A stretch of 64,000 bases of DNA, taken from NCBI GenBank assembly GCA_016647705.1, contig CM028333.1, forward strand, positions 11,987,616 through 12,051,615, read 5' to 3'. Shown piece after piece: positions 9,950-21,400 of the stretch. Each line of letters opens with the position of its first letter. Within the stretch, counting starts at the first letter, position 1. A program made the translations under genes and the position numbers. The DNA comes from Eucommia ulmoides (taxonomy: Eukaryota; Streptophyta; Magnoliopsida; Garryales; Eucommiaceae). The notes under the pieces are model-generated. The model saw only the letters and a list, made by a program, of their open reading frames with translations, searched no databases and had not been told where the DNA came from.

Positions 9950-11647
9950 TGATAGGTGTAAAAAACCTATCTATTTCCAATCTGAATTTGTTAGTTTTCG
10001 AATATGTTTATAGTTATTTTTATTATGTTTTAATTAGTTTTTATCTTTTTGAATAAATCAGGTGTGTGGGGCAAAATTATAGGAAACTGGAGCTAAAACG
10101 ATGAGATCGAACCAAAGCGATTCGAAGTTACGGTGGATAAACAAGCTCGGAGGCTAAAAGATTAAACAGGCCTACCGCCTTGGCATCCAGACCACCGCCT
10201 AGGCGGTGAAGAAGCTGAGAAGAGCAAAATGTTACTAACGGACAACCACCTAGGCGAAAATCCAGCAGAAGACAAAGATGGGCTACTGACAGCCGCTCGC
10301 CTAAGCGAAGTTTTCTCTGCCTAGGCGAAAATTCAACAGAATGTTCTCCCAGTCCACGGCCTACTTCACAGCCTAGGCGATCAGACCGAACCTACCTAAC
10401 TCCGCCTAGGCGAAGAATCCACCGCCTAGGTGGATTTGCCCGGCACAGTCTTGAGATATTTTTAGATATTTTTTAGATATTTTGGCTATAAATACCCTAT
10501 CTCCTCCCCCATTGGCCGGTGACTCTCTTGCCCCCATGGATTTTTGAGTCCATTAGGCTATATCTAAGGGTATAGTTAGGGATTTTAGTGGTGGAGCTCA
10601 CATCTCGAAGTGGAGAAGACGGCGAATCAATCGTTGAGCGTTCTTAGCGGTTTATCTTCGGACGAGGCTAAGTTCTTCGATTGTTTTTTCTTATTTCTTT
10701 ATATTAGGATCATGTGAGAATGTTTAGTTCGTTATTTTATTGCATATGCGGCTATTTCCTCGAGTTAAATATGGATTGTAGTAGGGATTAACACTATATT
10801 TATAAATATGTTGTTTGGATGATTTCGGTGTTGTGTTTATGTTTGTTCTTCGTAGTTTGATTGTATTTATCGTATTGTTTTTTTATTATGCTTGGATTGA
10901 TAAAGGGAAAATATAGGGTTTTGACAAACTCCGGATTCGGATTAAGGTAAACAAACGCTACGATTCTATAACCCAGTTGGGGTTTGAATTGTGGACAATC
11001 GATGATGTGGGGAAAGACACATGCTACCTAGGATCGTTAAGACGTTGAGGGGGACTTCTTCATTGACTCGAAGTTGCGTTATATCTCTTGTCTTACACTC
11101 GAGAGAGGTGGCAAGGGATTTTTAGAATGGAGATTGTCGATAGGGTAAATACAATGCGACAATCCAATAACCCGGGAAGAAAGTGGATTGTGTGTAATCA
11201 ATGACGCTGGGCGAGACTCACGTGACCTAGGATCGTTAAGACGTTGAGGGGGACTTCTTTGTTGGCTCGAAGTCATGTATTCCCCCGTCTTACACTCAGG
11301 AGAGATGGCGGTGGAGTTTACGTACCGAGGTTGTTAAATAGGTCGAACACCGTAACATAAGTAAATTGAGATCGAACAGGTATTTGTAAACACGTTAATC
11401 TCTAGGCGATTCTTCACCCTAAAACATATTATCATATTAGTGTAGTTAATTTAGGTTATATTAGTATTAGTTTAATTAATTAATTAGTTCGCCTAGATAA
11501 AGTTAGGTCACGACAAACGCGGTATTCAATAGTAACAACACCAATCCCTGTGGATATGATAACCCGATCTTAACGATCACACTATACTAAAACTTAGACC
11601 TCGTATACTTGCCAGTGTAAGTAGCGGTATGTTTCATGCCCCTACCA
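9950..11647 (+). repeat. 3' LTR of the non-autonomous element (1698 bp)
   Basis: It runs from TGATAGGTGTAAAAAACC to CATGCCCCTACCA and is collinear with the 5' LTR. The palindrome cluster at 10166-10440 has about six CCTAGG cores but differs from the 5' copy by insertions and point changes. It is followed by the right ACCAT duplication (11648-11652). Confidence 0.9.
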
Positions 11648-11925
11648 ACCATCTCTAGGCCTGCTTCGATAAGCTCCAAGCTCACCGCATGAAGTTGAAT
11701 CCGAACAAGTGTATTTTTGGCGTGTCCGCTGGTAAATTCTTGGGCTTCATAGTCTCCCAGTGCGGCATCGATGCAAACCCCAACCAGATTAGCGCGGTGC
11801 TCGGCATGGCTCCTCTTTGGAACAAGAAGAAGGTCTAGATGCTGACAGGTTGGTTGGCCGCCCTAAACCGATTCATCTTCAGGTCGTTCGAGAAATGCCT
11901 CCCATTTTTCAAAATCCTCCGGGGT
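11648..11925 (+). pseudogene. Ty3/gypsy reverse transcriptase, continuation
   Basis: This resumes the RT cut at 6242. The bridge has an in-frame TAG, then CFDKLQAHRMKLNPNKC, GVSAGKFLGFIV and a WLAALNRFI-like thumb/connection segment ending in KILRG near 11925. These are the standard palm-to-connection motifs of plant gypsy RT. Sequence identity with pol stops there and the next bases belong to an inverted gag, so RNase H and integrase are missing. Confidence 0.85.
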
Positions 11926-12746
11926 TGGGTGAAGTGCCTCGACTCTACTTCTTCCAGAACCTCATCCACAAAAGAAGAATTTACCTCCAGAATAATACCC
12001 AGTCCTACCCGGCCTCCTTGCACCTCCTGGAGACGGGCTTCCATGTTGGCCAAGCGGTCCTCCACAGCCTCCCCTACTTGACGCTCTCTTTGGATTCGAC
12101 TGTCCACAGCTCAAGCCATAGGTAAGTAGGAGTCAACCTCAGGATCACGATGACCTCTATAATCGGACCTGGAAAGCCGATGAAGAGCACGACCATTAGG
12201 GGACATTGACATATCCTTTGGCACAAATTCATGTGGCAGGGGAGATGGAGATCTCGGCATTGCAGAGGGGCCGTCTCTTATCCTTCAAACTCAAGGTTAC
12301 GAGGTGGAAGACGACCCTCGGGATCCTGCCCATTCGGAGTGTCCACGAAAACATCGCAGTCTTGAGGTGGCCCCTCGGGCGTTGCGGGTTAGAGGGTCAA
12401 ACCACCTTGAGCAGGGGGCGGTGGCAAGTGCGCGAGAATGAGTTGTACATTCGACTTGAACTCTTGAATTTGGCATTCAAGGAGATCAACCCAAGATGCC
12501 TCCACAACTTCTGAGGTCTGTCCCGCAACCCTAAGTGGCAGAGTAGATGGTCCTACCTGACCATGGGAGGGCAGTTATCTTCGTTGGTGGGAGCTGGTGG
12601 GTATGCACTTGGATTTTTTGACATGTCGTGTCGTTCTTCTATTTTATGGCTATCTAACTGGACCTTGTGATCACTCAAGCTCAAATGAGTAGAGAGCAGT
12701 GATTAGGGGAAGGCTTTTTGCTCGGTTCCCACAGACGGCACCAAAC
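11926..12746 (-). pseudogene. Inverted Ty3/gypsy leader and gag N-terminal fragment
   Basis: On the minus strand, a leader runs from the PBS (12721-12746) to a gag-like frame (about 12107 to 11926). That frame has a Gln/Arg/Glu-rich start (MDSRIQRERQVGEAVEDRLA) and an NSSFVDEVLEE-like segment resembling the start of the Tat-type gag domain. It is cut at about 11925, where plus-strand pol begins. The opposing orientation means a rearrangement or two different elements joined. The gag call rests on position after the PBS plus weak motif similarity. Confidence 0.55.
12721..12746 (-). promoter_or_regulatory. Primer binding site, TTTGGTGCCGTCTGTGGGAA type
   Basis: On the minus strand the LTR end (...CACAACA) is followed by TTTGGTGCCGTCTGTGGGAA, very like the segment at 48562-48581 after another gypsy LTR here. 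This is the usual LTR/PBS junction of Tat/Retand-like plant elements. Confidence 0.75.
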
Positions 12747-13543
12747 TGTTGTGCATAAAACTAATACACATCTCGAGTATGGTCCAATCGGATGACGGGC
12801 GGGTCTTTCTGCTGAGGTAGAGTCGTCGGTTGAAAAGTCCTCGTGTGAGTTGTACTGGGTCTTGAGAGGACTGACCTGCTATGTCCAGAGTCCTGCTCCT
12901 TAGGGAGTGTACCTGCAGATGGCTCAAATAGGGGCTTACCCCGGTAAAGCCCCTCCAGCGTGGTAATCAGTGCTTAGAGAGAAAAGGTACAGAATATAGC
13001 AAGTAAACAAATGAACTCACATATAATGTAAGTGTATTCAAGCATACATCGGGCTTACATAGCCCCCGATATATATAAGCATTGGATATGAGTAGTCGGG
13101 CCTAAACATGATTAACTAGTTAAAATCCTGTGTTTAGCCGATAATTCGGGGCATTTAGGAGATAATCGTTGGGCTTGGGCTTTTGGGCTCATTTGGCGAA
13201 ACCCGCGGGCCTTTTTCAGGCCTACGGTGGTGAGCTGGTGGAGGAGAGCGGAGATTCATGGAGTCTTGGAGAAGAAATAAGGTGAAAATGGGAGCCGATC
13301 GAAGTGAACGGCTGAGTCCCTAAAATTGATCGTCGATAGCACGACGCAGAGCTCAGAGCGACACGTCCCTATGGGCCTCCACGCTCCTCCCTAGGTGTAA
13401 ATGAGATTCCAGGGAAGAGCCATAGTCAGTATATGCTCTAACGTGGCATTGTGGACTTCAGAATACATCTTTGCCATTGCAGGGGTTGACACGTGGCTGG
13501 GTCCCAAGTATTGACTCAAAATTGCCCAAAAATACTCTCATCA
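12747..13543 (-). mobile_element. 5' LTR of an inverted Tat-like Ty3/gypsy element (797 bp)
   Basis: The reverse complement starts TGATGAGAGTATTTTTGGGC and ends GTTTTATGCACAACA, directly before the PBS. A TATA-like run (reverse complement of 'atatatataagc', near 13070-13081) could be its promoter. It lies inside a copia integrase: copia reading begins directly to its right at 13544 ('atgagtattctcgttac'). The right-flank duplication would be ATGAG (13544-13548); the left partner is lost. Confidence 0.7.
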
Positions 13544-14090
13544 ATGAGTATTCTCGTTACACTTAGATATCACTTATGAAGAAACGATATGAACTATTTC
13601 AATTCTATTAAGATTTTTCCTACATGGTCAAAACTAAATTTTCTTGCAAATGTTTTTTTTTTTTTTTTTGTTCAGACAATGCCATGGAATATAAAGATAG
13701 CGTATTTCTTAATCTTCTCCACAAAGATAGAACCATACCACATTGTTCTTGTCCTAGCACTTCTCAACAAAATGGTAGAGCTGAATGAAAAATATCGTCA
13801 TATATTGGACATTGTTAGAGCTCTTCATATCTCATGTTCTTGTCCTGAATGTTTTCTGGGAGAGGCATTATTGACTGTCGTTTATGCCCTCAATCGCATC
13901 TCTTCCCCCGTCATTCACAACCAAACACCATATGAGTGCCTTTTTGGTAATCTGCCTAATTACACCACATTAGAAGTTTTTGGATGTGTTTGTTTTAAGA
14001 TGCTTCAACCATATGAACTCAATAAGTTAGAACCGAGGTCTCACTTGTGTTGTTTTCTCGAATATGGAATTTAACATAAGGGGTTTAAGT
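13544..14090 (+). pseudogene. Ty1/copia integrase fragment
   Basis: Translation in shifting frames gives YSRYTW, KKRYELFQFY, and the region after the second catalytic Asp (SCPSTSQQNG-type in one frame). It then gives KYRHILDIVRALHIS, an ALNRISSPVIHNQTPYECLFG block and VFGCVCF. This order is the core-to-C-terminal part of copia integrase (GKR and downstream motifs). At least one frameshift near 13740 and several stops are present. The first part of the element (LTR, gag, protease) is absent. Confidence 0.85.
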
Positions 14091-15560
14091 GTTGGGATCC
14101 AATATCCAACCATCTTCATATATCTCGTTATTTTATATTTTGGAAACACAAAACATTTTCATATATGAGTAAATTCCTAATATCTTATGTATATCGTACT
14201 CCTTTCTTTACTGGTACTTCTATTAAGTTCTTCCTTGAAGATAACACAAGTTCTTCTAAGATTATCATTACTCCCAATGAGGCCACTCCACCCTTAATGA
14301 CGAATCCTGACAACTCTTATTTTCCTGATGATCTTTTACCAGATAAGAATAACCATCATTCATCAGCACCAACCGATGTACAACCATCTAGACGTTCTCT
14401 TTAGGTAACTAAACCTCACTCTTATCTCAAATATTATCATTATTTATCTACTATTAAAATCTCCATGAGCCTCAATTATGTAAAGAGGTTAGTATTAATC
14501 CTCTTTGGCAAGAACTAATGCAAGATGAACTTAATGCCTTGACCAAAACACATTCTTGGGATATTATTGATTTACCTCCTAGAAAATATTTTATTGGTTG
14601 TAAGTGGGTTTATAAAATCAAAACCAATTTTGATGGTTTTGTCGAACGATATAAAGCTTGTCGAACGACATTATTATTATTTATCTACTATTATAAATCT
14701 CCATGAGCCTCAATTATGTAAAGAGGTTAGTACTAATCTTTTTTGGCAAGAAGTAATGCAAGATGAACTTAATGCCTTGACCAAAACACATTCTTCGGAT
14801 ATTATTGATTTATCTCCTAGAAAATCTTTTATTGGTTGTAAGTGGGTTTATAAAATCAAAACCAATTTCGATGGTTTTGTCGAACGATATAAAGCTTGTT
14901 TGGTTGCTATGAGATTCAATCAGGAATATGGAACTGACTATGAGAAGACACTTACCCCTACCGCGAGATTTACCTCTGTTCGTACTCTTATAGCTGTTAT
15001 TGCCATTCGTAAGTAGACAAATGTCAAATAGATTTCAAAAATGCCTTTCTCAATGAAGAGCTTGTTTAATAAGTCTATATGAATCCTTCGTTAGGTCTTG
15101 AGATACCACCACACAAAGTTTGTCGACTTCATCAAGTATTGTATAGCCTCAAACAAGTTCCTTGAGCTTGGTTCTCAAAATTTAGGACAATGATTCTTAA
15201 ATTTGGCTTCACCCCAGTACTCATGAATCTGGTCTTTTTATTCAACAAACAAATAAAGGCGTTATACTTCTTCTGTTGTATGTTGATAATATAATTATTA
15301 CTGGCAATAATCTGGATGGCATCTCTAGAAAATATCTCAGTACTCAATTTGAAATAAAATATCTAGGACCTCTTACGTACTTGGCCTTGAAGTCTCTTTT
15401 GAGGCATATGACTATTTTCTCTCCCAAGTAAAATATGTTCTCAATCTTATTGCCAAAGCTGGTTTAACAGATCAAAAGACTACTAACACTTCTCTTGAGC
15501 AAAATATTAGACTCACACCATGAGATGACAGTCTACTTTAGGATGTCACTTTATATTGGC
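14091..15560 (+). pseudogene. Ty1/copia reverse transcriptase, degenerate, with internal duplication
   Basis: The linker (14165-14404) leads to the RT entry motif: PLWQELMQDELNALTKTHSW, then GCKWVYKIKTNFDGFVERYKA. This segment is present twice (14441-14660 and 14678-14899). After the second copy the reading continues as FNQEYGTDYEKTLTPTARF and VRTLIAVIAI, then breaks up. A short YVDN-like reading near 15280 marks the degraded catalytic box. Several stops and frameshifts rule out function. Confidence 0.85.
14441..14899 (+). repeat. 237-bp tandem duplication within copia RT
   Basis: The segment starting 'tatttatctactatta' at 14441 is repeated from 14678 ('tatttatctactataaa'-like). Both copies run to 'gtcgaacgatataaagcttg' (14641 and 14879). 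They differ by only a handful of bases, so the duplication is more recent than most of the damage around it. Confidence 0.85.
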
Positions 15561-16143
15561 AACTTGTAGGAAATCTGGTTTATCTAATGGTGGCACAACT
15601 AGATATTGCTTATGTTGTTCATCAAGTTTTCCAATATTTTTCAACTCCTCAAATATTGCATCTCTGTAATGCTTCGGATTTTGTGATATGTCAAGGGGGC
15701 ATTATTTTATGGTTGCATTTTTCTTTTCAGTCTACCCCGATCTTGCAAGCATACTCGGATGCTGAGTAGGCTAGTGAACCAACCGAAAGACGAGCTACCA
15801 TAGGTTATTGTTTTTCTTAGGAGATTAACTTATGTCCTGGTGAAGTAAGAAGCAAATTGTTGTTACTCGTTCTAATACTGAAGAATAATACTAAGCCTTA
15901 GCTGACACAACTCAAGAATTGCTACGACTTTGTTGGCTAATTCCATCTTCTACAACTACCATTATTCAATGTGATAATCAAAGTATTATACAAATTGTTC
16001 ATAATCATGTCTTTCATGAACAAACAAAAACAAATTGAAATAGATCTTCATTTTGTTTGGCATCACATTCTACAAATATTGTTCGTCTTCATTCGATTAG
16101 CTTCGCAGATCAAACCACCGATATCTTCACTAAAGCTCGCTCA
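15561..16143 (+). pseudogene. Ty1/copia RNase H C-terminal region
   Basis: The reading gives GNLVYLMVAQLDIAYVVHQV (a copia RT/RNase H junction motif), LQAYSDAE (RNase H Asp), a 'DNQS' block near 15980, then EIDLHF.RHHI and a DQTTDIFTKA-like C-terminus near 16110. These match the standard copia polyprotein end. The frame is broken by stops. The CACTA element at 16144 cuts the last codons and the sequence resumes at 17815. Confidence 0.85.
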
Positions 16144-17814
16144 CACTACAAGAAAAGAGATATTCAGCTACGAATTTTTTGGCGAATCATACCAAAATGT
16201 CTCTATTAGCTACAAAATTAACAGTTGTAGCTAAATGGGATCTACTTTTGGCAACAAAGTATAAATTTATAGCCATATTTGGTTAATAAGTGACAAAATT
16301 TTAGAATTCTTCGGGATTTGTACGATCAATTCTTGGCACAAAAAAAATAAAAATAAAAATTGTTCCCGCTAGCATATTGGCAACGAAAAACATTTGCCGT
16401 CAATTTGGCATGAGATATTTTGTCATTTGGTGCCAAATTTGTTTTGTTGCGATTTGTCATTCTAAATCTTGGCGCAAAAAAATATTAATACAATTTTTCC
16501 AAGAGCGTATTGCCAATGAAAATAGTTTCTTCGCCAATTTGGCAAAGTATATTTTTCATTTGGCATCGCTGTTTCTCATTCCAAATAATATAAATATAAA
16601 ATTTAAGAAAAATTAATTAAAAAAAAATAATATAAAAAATAAAATATAATATACGAATATTATCAACATTAAATTTACAAAAATTAATAATATTGAACAT
16701 TGAATTTAATAATAATATTGAAATATTAAATTTATTAAAATTAAATTAAAGAAATAATATAAAAGAAAAGATATAACATAAATTATAAATATTAAATTTA
16801 AGAATTATAGAAATGATATATGGACATTAAATTTAGTAATAATATAAAAAATATTAAATTTATGAAAAATAAATTAAAAAAAATTATAGAAATCGACCCA
16901 AAGACAGAGCACAGTCAGAATCTACAGAATCTTCGTCTTCATAGTAATCTATTATGTTCAATCACTATTTTTAACATTACAATTATGGTAAATTTATTCT
17001 AAGTTTTATTTTATTTTTTATTTTTTTAACAATTTGCAGATTCAGCATATTATGGAATCGATGATGTTGATCGCCTAATATCCATCATTTGTTTCTTGGT
17101 TATTTTCTAATGATGTTTTGTTAGACATGTTTTGTTTTTGTCATATTAGTGTTTAAGGATATTGGTAGAGTTAGTATGTTGATATATTATGTTTTTAATG
17201 AAGTGGTATGATTTTGTTTACTTTTTATCGATTGGTTGTGGTATTAGTCTTGTAGAAATTTAAAAATTAAAATTTAAAATTAATTTTATTATTTTAGCCG
17301 CGAAATGAAAAATTCTCGCTAAAAAAATTCAACAATTGGCTATAAATTGACATTCATCGCCTTAAGGAAAGGAATTTGCTATAAAAGTTGTCTTTGTAGC
17401 CAATGCATTTCCCGCAAACAAAAAATATAAAAAAAAAATAGAAAACTTTTGGCTTCAAAAAATTTTCATCGCAGATTGTTTTCACACCATTTACAATCAT
17501 ATGTTTTGGCGACAAAAATATTTTCGTAGCCAAAATATTTTCCCGCCATTTTCAATTGCGTTTTGGCGACAAAAACTATTCGTCGCCAAAATATTTTTCT
17601 CGCCATTTTTAACCATTTTTTGGCTACGGAATGTAATTATTTAGCAACAAATTTGGCTACGAAATAATGCGTCGTGAAAGGGTAATCTTGCATGACGAAT
17701 TTTTTTTGTAACCAAAGCGTTATTTTCGTTGCAAAATAATTTTAGCAATAAAATATCTTCATAGCCAGTTTCGTAACATATAAGCTGTAGCTGAATTCCA
17801 TTTTTCTTGTAGTG
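16144..17814. mobile_element. Non-autonomous CACTA element (1.67 kb) in copia
   Basis: The ends are perfect terminal inverted repeats: CACTACAAGAAAA (16144-16156) and TTTTCTTGTAGTG (17802-17814). Both sides carry subterminal repeats such as 'ttggcgacaaaaat' and 'tagccaaaatatttt'. The flanking trinucleotides are TCA (16141-16143) and TCC (17815-17817), a 3-bp duplication with one change. The AT-rich interior holds no transposase motif. Removing it restores the copia 3' region. Confidence 0.85.
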
Positions 17815-17889
17815 TCCCTGGACGTTTTTAGATTCTACTTTCCAAACTCAAGATGATATCTAGCCAATCACCTAGAGTTTGAGGGGGCA
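17815..17889 (+). mobile_element. Copia 3' end with polypurine tract
   Basis: This continues the copia sequence after the CACTA insertion ('ttccaaactcaagatgatatc') and ends in the purine-rich 'gagtttgagggggca' (17875-17889), immediately before the TGTTAGAGATAG start of the LTR. Confidence 0.75.
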
Positions 17890-18152
17890 TGTTAGAGATA
17901 GCCTTTAGTCCACACACAGATTGCTCAAGATCTTCATTCATTGCTCAGCTTCACTTTTCCACATATGCAATTGGCAATCAACGGTATCAAGCATCTTCAT
18001 TCATTGCTCATGAACTTCATTTATTGCTCCAGATTTGCTCAACCAAATCTCTGATCTGTAATTGCGTATATATATATATACATATAATTGTTTTGTGTAG
18101 TTCTATTGTGATGAATATAATAAAATTCTTCCTCATTATATCATTTTAACTA
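17890..18152 (+). mobile_element. Copia 3' LTR (about 260 bp)
   Basis: It begins TGTTAGAGATAG right after a polypurine tract. It includes 'gatctgtaattgcgtata' and a polyadenylation-like 'gaatataataaaattc', and ends near 18152 in AT-rich DNA. The 5' LTR is missing, so the right boundary is approximate. Sequence shared with the other MLP loci starts at about 18190. Confidence 0.55.
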
Positions 18153-18447
18153 TATAATAGATTATAATCATTCGAGAATCGCATTCATAGTTTAAAACAA
18201 GTACATTATATATCACTCTTCCAAACATAATTATACATACATATACACAAACTTTATTGATAACTAAATACATACTTCTGCAAGTAATTAACCGTTCAAA
18301 ACGGATAAAGTTTCAATATTGATCCTTCGATACTGAAGATGCTAATCTTCTCATTAGTACCGAAATTTTATTCCATTTTAAATATTTACTTTCTTAAAGC
18401 AACCAAAGTCCCCAACAAGCCCATTCTCACATGGTCAAGTTTCTCAG
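18153..18447 (-). other. 3' flank of MLP-A
   Basis: No gene is visible. From about 18190 the sequence is shared with 32690-32930 and 39310-39560, the same positions downstream of MLP-B and MLP-C. It therefore includes the ancestral 3' UTR and downstream flank of the MLP gene. Shared blocks include 'cattcatagttt' and 'aacataattatacatacat'. Confidence 0.5.
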
Positions 18448-21400
18448 TCAATTTTGGGCAGTTGATTGATTGAGATGGTGAGTCTCAATGTCTTTGGTGA
18501 GGTTAAGACATAAGTCCATAAAAGTGTTTGGGTCATCAACATTCTCGTTTAACTTCTCGTACTCGATTGTCCATGTCACCACATTGCTTTTTTCTTCATT
18601 AGTAACCTTAGTATCCACGTGGAGAGTTAACGAATATGTCTTGTATTCCTCCATTAAATCTCCTTCTAATGCTTTAAACTTCACTAATTTCTTATCCTCG
18701 TCGATGGCCTCTATGATAACTTTCGCAACCTTCTTCTTACCATCTATTCAAAATTCAATACAATTAAATCGTTAAATAAACAACATTTATGTAATATATA
18801 GTCTACAACAACATAAATTTACATTTTTTCTTCAACACTTATATCAGATATACCAGATGCTCATGTGTTTTAGATTTACATGCAATAGTTAACAATTCCA
18901 TTAACTTTAATGATCAAAAGATCAAAGTAAATAAAAATCTGTTAATTAATGCTAAATAAAATTTATATCCTTTAAAGATTTTAATTGGGATAATTTTATT
19001 TCTCATATATCTAAAAGTGTATTTTGATTTTTATTTCTTCATCATCTACACCAAAACAATACTGACGACCAGCACAAAACCGATGACCACCACAACATCG
19101 ACGAGGGCCACCAACCAACCAACCACCATTACCTTCCACTCTCTTTCTTCTCACATCTCCTCTCTCTCTCCCTCTCTCTCTCTCTCACACACACACACAC
19201 TATATGTGTGTGCGGGGGGGGGGGTTTACAATTTTTTGCTACTCTCTCTCTCTAGAAACCCTAATCGAAGGAGGTGGCGGTGGAGACTTCTCCATTGCCG
19301 CCTCCCCTCCTAGCTTCGATTTACTCCCGGCCTCCTCAATTCTCTATCTAAGTGGTTGTTCGGCATTGGTATCTCCCATCCTCACCAAACGACCGCCTAT
19401 CGCTACTACCTCTGTCTCGCCACCGCCATTGTCAATGCCACCTCCGAGCACCAAAAATGGGCATCATCGCTGAATTAAGACAAAACCATCATTGTACCTA
19501 CAGGCTTCCCCCTAGATATGAACCCACACCCCAGATTTGAGCCCTCTTTCACTTCTTTCACCCCTCCTCTCGCATGATTGGACTCGATCTGAGCCCCTTA
19601 CCCTTTCAGATCTGAGCCCTCTTTCGCTTCTCTCACCCTTTCCTACGCCATCCCCAGCTTGGCTTCTCGTATTCTTCACGATCGGCGAGAGTGAGGGCTT
19701 GGACGACATCCAGCGGGTGTTTTTTCCTTGATCTGTCGTCGTGGATCTGGCGATTTCAGGCTGTATTCGGCATCAAATCGCCGTCGCCACCACTGATGAC
19801 TATTTCTGATCTTGGTTTTGGATTCCAACAATAGTAGCGTATGTTTGTTATTGTTTTGTTTTAATTCGTTTCCTTTCAACTATTGTTGTTAGGACCTATG
19901 CTTGGATTTGCTGCCTTTGTGCAGTTTTCTTGATTTTCTTGTGCAGGCTCTGACAATGTGATCGGCCTCCCCTAGAGTAGGCAATGTTCTGTTGTTTTTT
20001 GCTATTGAGTTGGATTGGATTGATTACGGTACATCTCATCCAGAATCTTGGCTGCTTAGCGCAGTCAGTATTAATTCCAAGTGTTTTATCCCGTTTCACC
20101 GCTGATATATAAAAATGTGTTTGTTGGATCATCAAGCTGATTTACAGTTTGCTTTGATTTGTTTTGGATTGCTTCTTTTCCTCACTTGTTTGAGGATGTT
20201 TGTTTCTTATTTTGGTTGTAATCTTGGGTCTTTAGATGGCATTTGGTAACCATTTATGTTCCCATCCCAACAGTGGGATGAGAATGAGATGTGATAGGAT
20301 GTAAATTATGTTTCCTTCTTGGGAGTAAAATCGCGTTTGGTAATGATAATTTTTTTTTATTATTTATTTATTTACTTATTTTTTGGAACAAAATCGCGTT
20401 TGATAACGATTTTATCCTAAAATAAAAAATAAAAAATAAATTATTTTGAGAATATTTTTTTATTTGTTTTGGCCGGCCGGCGGCGGTGGCCAAACAATGA
20501 CCAACGGGTGGCTGACAGTGGCTGGCTGACGGCGCTAGAAGTTGTTAGACGGTGGGCGGCCGGACGGTGCCAGAGGTGACTGGCGACGGTTGCCGGTGGC
20601 GACGGCGGTGGGTCGACGGCGACAGACGGTGGCCAGCTGCGGCGGACAGTGACCAACGGCGACGGACAGCGGCGACGGTGGCCGGCCGTCGGATGAACAG
20701 TGGTGGTGGTTTTTGGGAATGGAATGGGAATAATGAGAAATAATTTTTTTTTTGTTTCTCATTTCTTAAAAATAAAAATAAAAAAATGGAGACAATTCTT
20801 AAATGGGAATGGAATGAGAACGGGAACAAAAATTACCAAACACTATTCCCAAACAGAAATCCCAAAAATCTGGGAATGGGATGGGGATTTCTGAGATGGA
20901 AACGGTTACCAAACGAGGCCTTAATGTCCCATTTTGGTTCTCTCATCTTGAGTAATCTTGAGGTCTTTAATTCCCTCTTTCAATATACGTAGTTCAGTTT
21001 TAAAAAAAATAAAAAAATATGTGTGTGTATATTAGAGAGCGAGAGAGAGAGAGAGAAATAGAGAGTGGATGACACTGGAGGAGTTATGTTGCCAAAGCGG
21101 AGAGAAGCAGAGAAGAAGACAGCGCAAATGAAAAGAAAAAAATTGGGACCCCTAAAATTTGGATGACTTTTTAACCCCATTAAATTAGTTAGAGAAAAAT
21201 GACAAAATTTTCTTTAATTTTAAAGTTAAATAACGAAATTCTCTTAGTTCTATGTTTAAGCACATGAGGTGTAAGTACCGACGAAATTCCATAAAATACA
21301 ATTCGGTCTAACCACGAGGGTAAAAAATATAATTAAACCTTTTCATTAATAATTTTTATATACCTAAAATACTCATTTTTACATTCCCTTATTTTATACC

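Larger units (their letters stand above)
6243..11647 (+). mobile_element. Complete non-autonomous LTR retrotransposon (5.4 kb) with a tRNA-Asp PBS
   Basis: Two near-identical LTRs of about 1.69 kb (6243-7929 and 9950-11647) flank only about 2.0 kb of internal DNA with no gag or pol. The target-site duplication ACCAT is perfect (6238-6242 and 11648-11652), and removing the element rejoins a gypsy RT reading. The first internal bases match the 3' end of plant tRNA-Asp, and a purine-rich tract precedes the 3' LTR. The internal motif 'gcgcttcttgggagg' near 8367 recalls the 3' noncoding region of Athila/Ogre-type elements. It must have relied on proteins from another element. The Athila/Tat affinity is inferred. 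Confidence 0.9.

Noticed and set aside
20441-20829. Overlapping Arg/Pro-rich frames of 63-94 codons in a GC-rich patch
   Set aside because: The patch is the core of a MITE. Frames are open in several phases and both strands because of composition, not coding selection.
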